Positions 53,470-60,801 of a DNA stretch of 64,000 nucleotides are shown piece by piece (within the stretch, counting starts at the first letter, position 1; every line of letters begins with the position of its first letter). Below the pieces are notes generated by a model that searched no databases, was not told where the DNA came from, and saw only the letters and a list, made by a program, of their open reading frames with translations. Source of the DNA: CBIHON01 sp966211965 (GTDB lineage Bacteria; Pseudomonadota; Gammaproteobacteria; Burkholderiales; Burkholderiaceae_D); contig CBIHON010000020.1 in assembly GCA_966211965.1 (NCBI GenBank), forward strand, positions 32,207-96,206, written 5' to 3'. A program made the translations under genes and the position numbers.

Positions 53470-54270
53470 TCAGGCAAAGAGCCTGCTCAATTCCACACCT
53501 GGTTCTGGTGCGCGCATAAACGCCTCCCCTACCAGGAAGGCATGCACGTCCGCATCGCGCATCCGTTTCACATCGTCTGGCCCGAGAATGCCTGATTCCG
53601 TTACCACCAGCTTGTCTGGTGAAATACGCGGCAGCAAGTCGAGTGTAGTTTGCAGCGAGGTCTCGAAGGTCCGCAGATTGCGGTTGTTGATGCCGAGCAG
53701 CGCCGTCTTCAATCGCAACGCCGCGGTCAGTTCCGCGGCATTATGCACTTCGACCAGCACTCCCATGCCAAGCTCGTGCGCACAGGCTTCCAGTTCCGCC
53801 ATCAAGCCGTGGTCTAGCGCAGCGACGATCAGCAATATGCAATCAGCCCCCCAGAAGCGCGCTTCGTAAACCTGGTAAGGGTCGATCATGAAATCCTTGC
53901 GCAATACCGGGATTGCGCAGGCGGCCCGGGCTTGTTGCAAATATTCAGGCGCGCCCTGGAAGAACTGCGCATCGGTCAGCACCGACAAGCAAGCGGCGCC
54001 ATGAGCGGCATAGCTGGCGGCGATTTCCGCGGGACGGAAATCGGCACGCAGGACTCCTTTGGATGGGGAGGCTTTTTTCACCTCGGCGATCACGCCGGCA
54101 TTGCCTGCGGCAATTTTCGCGCGCAAACCGGCTTCGAAGCCGCGCAGGTTTTTTCTGGCGTCGGCATTTGCTTCTACCTCGCTGCGCAAACTGCTTAAGG
54201 ACCGATATTTTTTTGCTGCGGAAACTTCGTCAGCTTTGACGTCGAGGATTTTGTTCAGGATGTCGGACAT
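53470..54270 (-). CDS. trpC: Indole-3-glycerol phosphate synthase
   Basis: TrpC (266 residues) closes the indole ring from CdRP. It is a TIM barrel with VIAEVKKASPSKGVLRADFR, VLRKDFMIDPYQVYEARFWG, LLGINNRNLRTFET and VTESGI, all carrying known catalytic or phosphate-binding residues. It is monofunctional (no TrpF fused). I start at the ATG ending at 54270 (MSDILNKILDVKADEVSAAK); the longer open frame overlaps the upstream gene out of phase. Last gene of the trp operon. Confidence 0.96.
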   Translation of the reverse strand: MSDILNKILDVKADEVSAAKKYRSLSSLRSEVEANADARKNLRGFEAGLRAKIAAGNAGVIAEVKKASPSKGVLRADFRPAEIAASYAAHGAACLSVLTDAQFFQGAPEYLQQARAACAIPVLRKDFMIDPYQVYEARFWGADCILLIVAALDHGLMAELEACAHELGMGVLVEVHNAAELTAALRLKTALLGINNRNLRTFETSLQTTLDLLPRISPDKLVVTESGILGPDDVKRMRDADVHAFLVGEAFMRAPEPGVELSRLFA

Positions 54271-54331
54271 GATTTTTGAAAAATAAGAATTGGCAGTGTG
54301 GCGAAAAGCATCTGTGCGGTCCGGGGAGCCT

Positions 54332-55042
54332 TCAAACCGAAAGACGGCGCATGCCGCAAGCGGCGGCGGCAAAGGCATCGATCAATGGGTTGTTATTACT
54401 GGCCAGTGCTGCTCGCTCAGGCTGGAACAACGTGGCGAAAAAGAACGGATGGCCAGCCAGTTCAATTGCCCTGACGCCGCCTTCCTCATCCCGAGCGGAA
54501 ATTTTCATGTCCGCATCCGCCAGCAGGTTTTCAAACGAAGGATTCATTCCGTAGCTGCAGCGATAGCCTTCGGTTGTGCAAGCCTGGCCATAGATTTCTC
54601 TTAGCGCCGAACCCTCTGCGAAGTGGACTCGGCCGGATTGCTCCTTCAGTGCGCAGACCAGCGGTGTTATCACAGGAAATGCGGCATCGGCGTTGCTTTC
54701 GGCGTGATCCGCTTCGCTGATTCCCAGTGCATTGCGTGCATATTCGACGACGGCATGTTGAAAGCCGCCGCAGGTTCCAAGGAAGGGCAGCTTGTTTTCC
54801 CGGGCATGCCGAATCGCGCTCAATGCGCCATCCATGTTTTTGTAAGGCGAAGCGGGAACGCACCAGATCGCATCGAAGGAAGTCAGTGCGTCTGGTGATG
54901 CAATGCTATCCGTGCCCACCCAGGTCCATTGCAAAGACGTTTGCAGTTTGGCCGAAGCCAGATCCAGTGCTTTGGGGATGGCTTGATGCGCAGTTACTGC
55001 CGGATCATAATCTCCAACCAATGCGATCGATGCTGCCTTCAT
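54332..55042 (-). CDS. CTP synthase C-terminal-like glutamine amidotransferase domain protein
   Basis: A 236-residue free-standing class I amidotransferase fold, like the glutaminase half of CTP synthase. The nucleophile elbow is FLGTCGGFQH (Cys 91). In CTP synthase the motif holding the catalytic His and Glu is FHPE; here it is FQPE (Q207, E209, in FFFATLFQPERAA), so the His is replaced by Gln. Upstream it has MKAASIALVGDYDPAVTAHQ. The family has been annotated as CTP synthase C-terminal region-related, with some selenocysteine members (recalled, not checked). No in-frame stop or Sec signal is seen here. It lies between trpD and trpC on the same strand. It may bind rather than hydrolyse glutamine, or use another substrate. 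Confidence 0.75.
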   Translation of the reverse strand: MKAASIALVGDYDPAVTAHQAIPKALDLASAKLQTSLQWTWVGTDSIASPDALTSFDAIWCVPASPYKNMDGALSAIRHARENKLPFLGTCGGFQHAVVEYARNALGISEADHAESNADAAFPVITPLVCALKEQSGRVHFAEGSALREIYGQACTTEGYRCSYGMNPSFENLLADADMKISARDEEGGVRAIELAGHPFFFATLFQPERAALASNNNPLIDAFAAAACGMRRLSV

Positions 55043-55063
55043 GGTTTGCTCCAGCAATGTTGA

Positions 55064-56098
55064 TCAGGGTTTACCCAGGGCTTGCGTCACCTGGACGAAT
55101 TGCGCCAGCTTGGCGCGCGCGGCGCCGGATGCAATCGCTTCCCGCGCTTGCGCCAGGCCATCGGCAATCGAGGAGGCGACGCCCGCCGCATACAAGGCGG
55201 TGCCTGCATTCAGCGCCACGATTTCGCATATTGGCCCTGGCTTATTGTCGAGCGCCTCGAGAATTTTTTCTTTCGATTCCACTGCGCCCGACACTTTCAG
55301 ATTGCGGCTGGCTACCATCTGCAAGCCGAAGTCTTCCGGATGGATTTCATATTCGCGGATTTCGCCGTTGATCAATTCGCCCACCATGGTGGCGGCGCCG
55401 AGCGAGACTTCATCCATGTTGTCGCGGCCCCAGACCACCAGCGCGCGTTGCGCACCCAGGCGTTGCAGCACACGCACCTGTATCCCGACCAGGTCAGCAT
55501 GGAACACGCCCATCAACATATTCGGCGCACCGGCCGGATTGGTGAGCGGACCGAGGATGTTGAAAATTGTCCGCACTCCGAGTTCGCGGCGTACCGGCGC
55601 CGCATGCTTCATCGCTGCGTGGTGGTTCGGCGCAAACATGAAGCCGATGCCGGTTTGTTCTATCGATTGCGCGACTTGTTCCGGCTGCAGGTTGATGTTG
55701 GCTCCCAGCGCCTCCAACACGTCGGCACTGCCGGAGGCAGACGACACACTGCGCCCGCCGTGCTTGGCCACGCGCACACCGGCGGCGGCGGCAACGAACA
55801 TCGAGGCGGTCGAGATATTGAAAGTATGCGCACCATCGCCGCCGGTGCCTACGATATCGAGCAGATTGCCGGTATCGGCCATCGGCACTTTGGTGGCGAA
55901 CTCGCGCATCACTTGTGCGGCAGCGGTGATTTCGCCAATGGTTTCTTTCTTGACGCGCAAACCCATCGTGAGGGCGGCGATCATCACTGGCGACATTTCT
56001 CCGCCCATGATTTTACGGAACAGCGACAGCATCTCGTCATGGAAAATCTCGCGATGGTCGATGCAGCGCAAGAGTGCTTCTTGTTGGGTGATCGTCAT
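55064..56098 (-). CDS. trpD: Anthranilate phosphoribosyltransferase
   Basis: TrpD (344 residues) transfers phosphoribose from PRPP to anthranilate. Signatures: DIVGTGGDGAHTFNISTASM for PRPP, VAKHGGRSVSSASGSADVLE, FAPNHHAAMKHAAPVRRELG and FNILGPLTNPAGAP. I start at the ATG ending at 56098 (MTITQQEALLRCIDHREIFH); the open frame continues upstream through a small gene in another phase. The amidotransferase-like gene follows after 21 bases. Confidence 0.96.
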   Translation of the reverse strand: MTITQQEALLRCIDHREIFHDEMLSLFRKIMGGEMSPVMIAALTMGLRVKKETIGEITAAAQVMREFATKVPMADTGNLLDIVGTGGDGAHTFNISTASMFVAAAAGVRVAKHGGRSVSSASGSADVLEALGANINLQPEQVAQSIEQTGIGFMFAPNHHAAMKHAAPVRRELGVRTIFNILGPLTNPAGAPNMLMGVFHADLVGIQVRVLQRLGAQRALVVWGRDNMDEVSLGAATMVGELINGEIREYEIHPEDFGLQMVASRNLKVSGAVESKEKILEALDNKPGPICEIVALNAGTALYAAGVASSIADGLAQAREAIASGAARAKLAQFVQVTQALGKP

Positions 56099-56112
56099 GC
56101 AGAGGCTCCTGG

Positions 56113-56487
56113 TTAAAGTTTGACTTTTTGGATAAACCCGGCGAGATAATCGAGATGCGCGAAATTCATGTCCGCTTCGCACGCTGTTCTGGCGTTGCCG
56201 GCGGCTTGCTTGCGGCACACCGCTTGACGCTTGCGCACGTGGCGCGCTTGCGTTGCCTGATATTGACGCAGCAAGGCCTTGCGGCGCGCAGCCGGGCTGT
56301 TTTGATTGATGGCGGCCAGCGCCACGGGATTCAATTCGCGCAGCCGATTGGCAGAACGGCTGCGCTCGGCACTGACGCAAAACTGGATGGCCTCGGCGCC
56401 GGATTGCGTGGCCTCGCATTTTTCCAGCGTGCCTGCATTGGCTGCCGCAGCAATCAATGTCAGGACGAGGAAAAGAAGGGTGCGCAT
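56113..56487 (-). CDS. Small exported Cys-containing protein inside the trp operon
   Basis: A 124-residue protein with a clear signal peptide (MRTLLFLVLTLIAAAANA, cleavage after ANA). The mature part is basic and helical with four Cys (KCEATQ, QFCVSAER, AVCRKQ, TACEAD), spaced as for two disulfides, loosely like LprI-type small periplasmic proteins. I recognise no exact family. It starts one base after the trpG stop and ends 14 bases before trpD, so it must be expressed with the trp genes although an exported protein has no evident role there. Confidence 0.65.
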   Translation of the reverse strand: MRTLLFLVLTLIAAAANAGTLEKCEATQSGAEAIQFCVSAERSRSANRLRELNPVALAAINQNSPAARRKALLRQYQATQARHVRKRQAVCRKQAAGNARTACEADMNFAHLDYLAGFIQKVKL

Positions 56488-56488
56488 C

Positions 56489-57052
56489 TCAATCGGTGAG
56501 GAAGTTTTTCAACAAGGCATGGCCGTGTTCGGACAGAATCGATTCCGGATGGAATTGCACGCCCTGGATATCAAATTCCTTATGCCGTACGCCCATAATT
56601 TCGCCGTCCTCGGTCCATGACGTAATTTCGAGGCAATCCGGCAAGGAGGCACGCTCGATCGCCAGCGAGTGATAGCGGATCACGGTATAGGGGCTGGGTA
56701 AATTCTTGAAGACGCCTACGCCGGTATGTTCGATCACCGACGTCTTGCCATGCATGACTTGCTGTGCGCGGATTACCTTGCCGCCGAATGCCGCACCGAT
56801 ACTCTGGTGCCCGAGGCAGACGCCGAGCATCGGGACTTTTCCAGCGAACTGCTGCAGCAGCGGCACGCAAATGCCGGCTTCGTGCGGCGTGCAGGGGCCG
56901 GGCGAAATGCAGATGCGGTCCGGTTGCAGCGCTGCAATTTGCTCCAGCGTGATTTCGTCATTGCGGAAGGTGCGCACGTCTTCGCCGAGTTCACCGAAGT
57001 ATTGCACCAGATTGTAGGTGAAGGAGTCGTAGTTATCGATCATCAGCAACAT
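56489..57052 (-). CDS. trpG: Anthranilate synthase glutaminase subunit
   Basis: TrpG (187 residues) supplies ammonia to TrpE. The full class I triad is present: Cys 79 in MLGVCLGHQSIG, and His and Glu in GVQFHPESIL. Start MLLMIDNYDSFTYNLVQYFG is one base after the trpE stop. It may also serve 4-amino-4-deoxychorismate synthase as in some relatives; no pabB is in the window. Confidence 0.96.
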   Translation of the reverse strand: MLLMIDNYDSFTYNLVQYFGELGEDVRTFRNDEITLEQIAALQPDRICISPGPCTPHEAGICVPLLQQFAGKVPMLGVCLGHQSIGAAFGGKVIRAQQVMHGKTSVIEHTGVGVFKNLPSPYTVIRYHSLAIERASLPDCLEITSWTEDGEIMGVRHKEFDIQGVQFHPESILSEHGHALLKNFLTD

Positions 57053-57053
57053 G

Positions 57054-58550
57054 TTAGATCTCCCCATCCAGGCCGTCTTGCACTTGTTCCGCCGCACGCA
57101 ATACCGCGCGCGCCTTGTTCTCGGTTTCCTGCCATTCCATTTCGGGCACCGAGTCGGCCACGATGCCGGCGGCGGCTTGCACATATAGCATGCCGTCCTT
57201 GATCACGCCGGTGCGGATCGCGATCGCGAGATCCATTTCGCCCCCGAAGGAGAGATAACCGCAGGCGCCGCCATAGATGCCGCGCTTGGTGAGTTCCAGT
57301 TCATCGATGATTTCCATCGCGCGCACTTTCGGCGCGCCGGACAAGGTGCCGGCCGGGAAGGTCGCTTTCATCACGTCGAGATTCGACAGATTCGGTTTCA
57401 GCGTGCCTTCGACATTGGAAACGATGTGCTGCACATGCGAGTATTTTTCGACCACGAACTGGTCGGTGACCTTGACACTGCCTGTCTCGGCGATGCGGCC
57501 GATATCGTTGCGCGCGAGATCGATCAGCATCACGTGTTCCGCGATTTCCTTTGGATCGGCCAGCAATTCGGTAGCCAGTTCGGCGTCGCGCTCCGGCGTG
57601 GAACCGCGCGGCCGGGTGCCAGCCAGCGGGCGTATCGTGACTTTCTTTTGGCCTTCGCCGATGTTCTCGTTGCGCACCAGAATTTCGGGCGAAGCGCCGA
57701 CGATCTGCATGTCGCCGAAATTGTAGAAGTACATGTAAGGCGAAGGATTCAGCGAGCGCAAGGCGCGATACAGCGTAAGCGGCGAATCGACATAGGGCTT
57801 CTTGATGCGCTGGCCGATTTGCACCTGCATCAGGTCGCCGGCCATGATGTATTCCTTGGCTCGCTCGACCGCCTTCAAATAATCGGCCTTGGCGAAGTCA
57901 CGGATAGTGTCGGTACGCACCGATGCCGAGGTAACAGGCACATCTACCGCGCGGCGCAGCATCGCGCGCAAATCCTTCAGGCGCTGCCGGCCTTTTGAAT
58001 AGGACTCCGGCTGGGTCGGATCGGCATAGACGATCAGGTAAAGCTTGCCGGACAGATTGTCGATGACCGCGAGTTCTTCGGTGACCAGCAATTGAATATC
58101 GGGCAGACCGAGGTCGTCTTTCGGCGCCGTATGCGCCAGCCGTTTCTCGATGTGGCGCACCGTGTCATAGCTGAAATAGCCGGCTAGGCCGCCGCAGAAA
58201 CGCGGCATGCCTGGACGTATGGCAACCTTGTAGCGGGATTGGAATTCAGCGATGAAATCGAGCGGATTGCCTTCTACGGTTTCCACCACCTCGCCGTTCT
58301 TTACGACCTCGGCTCTTGTGCCGTAGCTGCGCATCAGGGTCGATGCCGGCAGGCCGATGAAGGAGTAGCGGCCGAAACGCTCGCCACCGACCACCGATTC
58401 GAGCAGGAAGGTGTTCTTGCCTGCGTTCTGGGTTTGCGCCAGTTTCAGGTATAGCGTGAGCGGGGTTTCGAGATCGGCGAACGCTTCGGCGATCAATGGG
58501 ATGCGATTGTAGCCTTGTGTGGCCAGCGATTTGAATTCGAGTTCAGTCAT
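57054..58550 (-). CDS. trpE: Anthranilate synthase component I
   Basis: TrpE (498 residues) makes anthranilate from chorismate with TrpG. The Trp-feedback element LLES is at residues 49-52 (KNTFLLESVVGGERFGRYSF). The catalytic core includes DLMQVQIGQRIKKPY, RPLAGTRPRGSTPERD, LIDLARNDIGRIA and FPAGTLSGAPKVRAMEIID. I start at the ATG ending at 58550 (MTELEFKSLATQGYNRIPL). A leader peptide and terminator-like hairpin lie directly upstream. Confidence 0.97.
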   Translation of the reverse strand: MTELEFKSLATQGYNRIPLIAEAFADLETPLTLYLKLAQTQNAGKNTFLLESVVGGERFGRYSFIGLPASTLMRSYGTRAEVVKNGEVVETVEGNPLDFIAEFQSRYKVAIRPGMPRFCGGLAGYFSYDTVRHIEKRLAHTAPKDDLGLPDIQLLVTEELAVIDNLSGKLYLIVYADPTQPESYSKGRQRLKDLRAMLRRAVDVPVTSASVRTDTIRDFAKADYLKAVERAKEYIMAGDLMQVQIGQRIKKPYVDSPLTLYRALRSLNPSPYMYFYNFGDMQIVGASPEILVRNENIGEGQKKVTIRPLAGTRPRGSTPERDAELATELLADPKEIAEHVMLIDLARNDIGRIAETGSVKVTDQFVVEKYSHVQHIVSNVEGTLKPNLSNLDVMKATFPAGTLSGAPKVRAMEIIDELELTKRGIYGGACGYLSFGGEMDLAIAIRTGVIKDGMLYVQAAAGIVADSVPEMEWQETENKARAVLRAAEQVQDGLDGEI

Positions 58551-58596
58551 GTTTCTCTCCATGCCGCTATTGTAGAACGAGCGGTAGACGGGGTCT

Positions 58597-58628
58597 AAAA
58601 AACGTGCCGGTCACAAAAGGTGAGCGGC
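58597..58628 (-). terminator. Putative trp attenuator terminator
   Basis: On the minus strand GCCGCTCAC (58628-58620) and GTGACCGGC (58614-58606) form a stem with one central C-C mismatch and a 5-base loop. ACG and six T follow (58602-58597). It starts 17 bases after the trpL stop and ends 46 bases before trpE. GGCTG near the end of trpL (in codons 26-27) can pair with CAGCC at the 5' side of the stem, a possible antiterminator. Confidence 0.65.
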
Positions 58629-58644
58629 TGCGAATCGAGGATGA

Positions 58645-58731
58645 TTACTCAGCCCAGGATTGCCAGCGTCGCCAAAGCCAAGCCTCAGGGGCGGCTAGTG
58701 GTGAGCCATTACGTTTTTTGTTGAGAAACAT
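58645..58731 (-). CDS. trpL: trp operon leader peptide with four Trp codons
   Basis: A 28-codon frame between gph and trpE. It begins MFLNKKRNGSPLAAPE and has Trp at codons 18, 20, 23 and 26 (AWLWRRWQSWAE), far above chance for a frame this size. Ribosome stalling at these codons when Trp-tRNA is scarce would favour an antiterminator over the hairpin downstream. No clear ribosome site precedes the ATG. The gph stop is only 11 bases upstream, so translation may depend on coupling to gph. A TATAAA just upstream would leave almost no leader, so a promoter farther up (TATACA-N18-TATAGT inside the end of gph) or read-through from rpe-gph is more likely. Confidence 0.8.
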   Translation of the reverse strand: MFLNKKRNGSPLAAPEAWLWRRWQSWAE

Positions 58732-58742
58732 TTTGTAGGTAT

Positions 58743-59435
58743 TTATACCGAAATAAGATGGGCTGCATCGAGCAGCGTCGAAACTATACCATCGGAATCG
58801 ACGTCTTGTATAGCCTGTCCATGATTGTAGCCGTACGGCACCGTCAACACCCGGCAACCGGCCGCGCGCGCCGCCTGCGCGTCGTTGGACGAGTCGCCGA
58901 TTGCAACAACTTGCCCAGGTTGCAGACCGAAATCCGTACACACTTGGAGCAAAGGATAGGGATCTGGTTTTTTCTTCGGCAGCGAATCGCCGCCGTAAAT
59001 TACGTCGAAATAATCGTGCAAGCCTTTCTTTTCCAGCAAGGGCACAGCAAACCCGATCGGTTTGTTAGTCACGCAAGCCAGCCGGATACCTTTGTTCCGT
59101 AACGCATCAAGTCCCTCGAGCACGCCCGGATAGATGCTGGAGTAATCGCCGTTGATCGCCAGGTAGTGCTGCTGGTATGAACTCAGCGCCTGTTCGAAAC
59201 GCTGCTCCGTTTCTTCCGGGCCGAAATCGACGCCGAGCACGCGGCGCATCAGATTCTCCGTACCCTTGCCGACGAAGTTGACGATGGTGTCAATGGCAAG
59301 CGGTGTCAGGTCGAGTTCAGCCCGCATCCGGTTGACCGCCAGATGAAAGTCCGGAGCAGTATGCAGCATGGTGCCGTCCAGATCGATGATCGCTGCTTTT
59401 ATCCCTTGCAGGGCGAGTTCTTGCGGCGCATTCAT
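58743..59435 (-). CDS. gph: Phosphoglycolate phosphatase
   Basis: HAD-family phosphatase (230 residues) that removes 2-phosphoglycolate. The nucleophile motif is AAIIDLDGTMLHTAPDF; CVTNKPIGFAVPLL, PKKKPDPYPL and VAIGDSSNDAQAARAAG complete the core. The start ATG overlaps the rpe stop (ATGA). The open frame runs far upstream through rpe in the wrong phase and was not used. trpL follows 11 bases downstream, so rpe-gph and trp may share transcripts. Confidence 0.93.
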   Translation of the reverse strand: MNAPQELALQGIKAAIIDLDGTMLHTAPDFHLAVNRMRAELDLTPLAIDTIVNFVGKGTENLMRRVLGVDFGPEETEQRFEQALSSYQQHYLAINGDYSSIYPGVLEGLDALRNKGIRLACVTNKPIGFAVPLLEKKGLHDYFDVIYGGDSLPKKKPDPYPLLQVCTDFGLQPGQVVAIGDSSNDAQAARAAGCRVLTVPYGYNHGQAIQDVDSDGIVSTLLDAAHLISV

Positions 59436-60097
59436 ACGCGTGCCAATTCGCTGCGCATTGCATCGATCACTGCTTTGTAGTCGGGCTTGCCGAAGATCGC
59501 CGAGCCGGCTACAAACGTATCGGCGCCCGCTTGCGCGGCGGCAGCGATGTTTTCGATCTTGATGCCGCCATCGACTTCCAGCAGGATGTCGCGGCCGGAT
59601 TCGTCGATCAGCTTGCGGGCCGCTGCAATTTTTTTCAATGCCTGCGGAATGAAGGACTGGCCGCCGAAACCGGGATTGACCGACATCACGAGGATCAGGT
59701 CCAGCTTGTCGAGCACGTGTTCCAGCACATGCAAGGGTGTAGCGGGATTGAAAACCAGCCCAGGCTTGCAGCCATGATCGCGTATCAATTGCAGTGTGCG
59801 ATCGATGTGCTCCGATGCTTCCGGGTGAAAGCTGATGATGTTTGCGCCGGCTTTCGCAAAATCGGGGATGATGCGGTCCACCGGCTTGACCATCAGGTGC
59901 ACATCGATCGGCACCTGCACATGCGGTCGGATCGCTTCGCATACCAGCGGCCCGATTGTCAGGTTTGGAACGTAATGGTTGTCCATCACATCGAAGTGGA
60001 TGATGTCGGCGCCGGCACTGACGACGTTGCGTACTTCTTCGCCCAGCCGGGCGAAGTCGGCGGACAAGATGCTGGGAGCGATAAGATAGTTTGGCAT
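59432..60097 (-). CDS. rpe: Ribulose-phosphate 3-epimerase
   Basis: Rpe (221 residues) interconverts ribulose-5-P and xylulose-5-P. TIM-barrel motifs: IAPSILSADFARLGEE, HFDVMDNHYVPNLTIGPLV, DVHLMVKPVD, VMSVNPGFGGQSFIP and LEVDGGIK. I start at the ATG ending at 60097 (MPNYLIAPSI); three upstream in-frame codons are dispensable. Divergent from apaG across 152 bases. Confidence 0.96.
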   Translation of the reverse strand: MPNYLIAPSILSADFARLGEEVRNVVSAGADIIHFDVMDNHYVPNLTIGPLVCEAIRPHVQVPIDVHLMVKPVDRIIPDFAKAGANIISFHPEASEHIDRTLQLIRDHGCKPGLVFNPATPLHVLEHVLDKLDLILVMSVNPGFGGQSFIPQALKKIAAARKLIDESGRDILLEVDGGIKIENIAAAAQAGADTFVAGSAIFGKPDYKAVIDAMRSELARV

Positions 60098-60249
60098 GGC
60101 AATCAATTTGAAAAGGATGCGCTATTTTACCCGTTTGATCCAATTTCCCCGTTTGAACAAATGCAAGCCTTGCATCGGCGCGCGATTTCGTGTGCAATGC
60201 CCCGATAGCCGCAAGCACGTGCAATTCCGTGTGCTACCAAGGAGAAAAA

Positions 60250-60624
60250 ATGGCAGTTTATGAGTTTACCGTTGCAGTCGACACGCAATACCTGGCCGAC
60301 CAGTCCGATCCCGCACGATCCAATTTCGTGTTTGCCTATGCGATTACGATCAAGAATACCGGCGAGATTCCGGCCCAATTGATTTCGCGGCATTGGGTAA
60401 TTACCGACGCCAATAACCGTGTGGAAGAAGTGCGCGGTCTAGGTGTGGTTGGGCACCAGCCCTTGCTGCAACCTGGTGAACAGTTTGAATACACCAGCGG
60501 CACAGCGCTGGCGACACCGCAAGGCTCGATGTTCGGCGAATATTTTTGCGTGGCGGAAGACGGCACGCAATTCGAAGCGAAGATACCCGAATTCGTTTTG
60601 TCTTTGCCGCGTACCCTGCACTAA
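60250..60624 (+). CDS. apaG: ApaG domain protein
   Basis: ApaG (124 residues) is a small fibronectin III-like protein (FVFAYAITIKNTGEIPAQLI, SRHWVITDANNRVEEVRGLG, GVVGHQPLLQPGEQFEYTSG). Its role is not settled; in other species it is linked to Co2+ resistance and is often near apaH and ksgA, which are not here. AAGGAG precedes the ATG 60250, so the 20 extra upstream codons of the open frame are rejected. A strong terminator follows. Confidence 0.93.
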   Translation: MAVYEFTVAVDTQYLADQSDPARSNFVFAYAITIKNTGEIPAQLISRHWVITDANNRVEEVRGLGVVGHQPLLQPGEQFEYTSGTALATPQGSMFGEYFCVAEDGTQFEAKIPEFVLSLPRTLH

Positions 60625-60648
60625 CCGATCATTGTTGGCTGCGGTATA

Positions 60649-60789
60649 TCATGACGATGCGCCGTCTTTCGGCGGCAGTTTTTTTTGTGGTGGCTGATGT
60701 TCGGATTTTTTTCCTGAAAACATGGTCCACCACACGATGAAAACCAGCAGAAGCAAAGCTGCACCAGCTTCAAGCATAAGCGCCCACAT
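60649..60789 (-). CDS. 46-residue single-pass membrane protein
   Basis: A short frame with a good ribosome site (GAGGA, six bases before the ATG). It encodes MWALMLEAGAALLLLVFIVW as a membrane segment, then WTMFSGKK and a hydrophilic Lys/Pro/Gln-rich tail (HQPPQKKLPPKDGASS). A positive charge cluster after the segment suggests a cytoplasmic C terminus. It starts 12 bases from the divergent mltA ATG. The membrane segment looks like other small conserved Burkholderiales proteins (recalled impression, not searched). Function unknown. Confidence 0.65.
   Translation of the reverse strand: MWALMLEAGAALLLLVFIVWWTMFSGKKSEHQPPQKKLPPKDGASS
60658..60686 (+). terminator. Intrinsic terminator of apaG
   Basis: TGCGCCG (60658-60664) pairs with CGGCG and CA (60670-60677, one bulged G) over loop TCTTT. 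G and eight T follow. It lies 33 bases after the apaG stop and overlaps the 3' end of the small gene on the other strand. Confidence 0.85.
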
Positions 60790-60801
60790 ACTGAATCCTC
60801 G

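Noticed and set aside
56099..56419. Upstream extension of trpD
   Set aside because: It overlaps the small exported protein gene out of phase, and the TrpD family starts at the ATG ending at 56098.
58645..58941. 98-codon frame whose end is the trp leader peptide
   Set aside because: Codons before the ATG ending at 58731 lie inside gph in another phase; only the last 28 codons are proposed as trpL.
58743..60224. 493-codon minus-strand frame covering rpe and gph
   Set aside because: Only its last 230 codons (from 59435) are the real gph; the rest is rpe read in the wrong phase.
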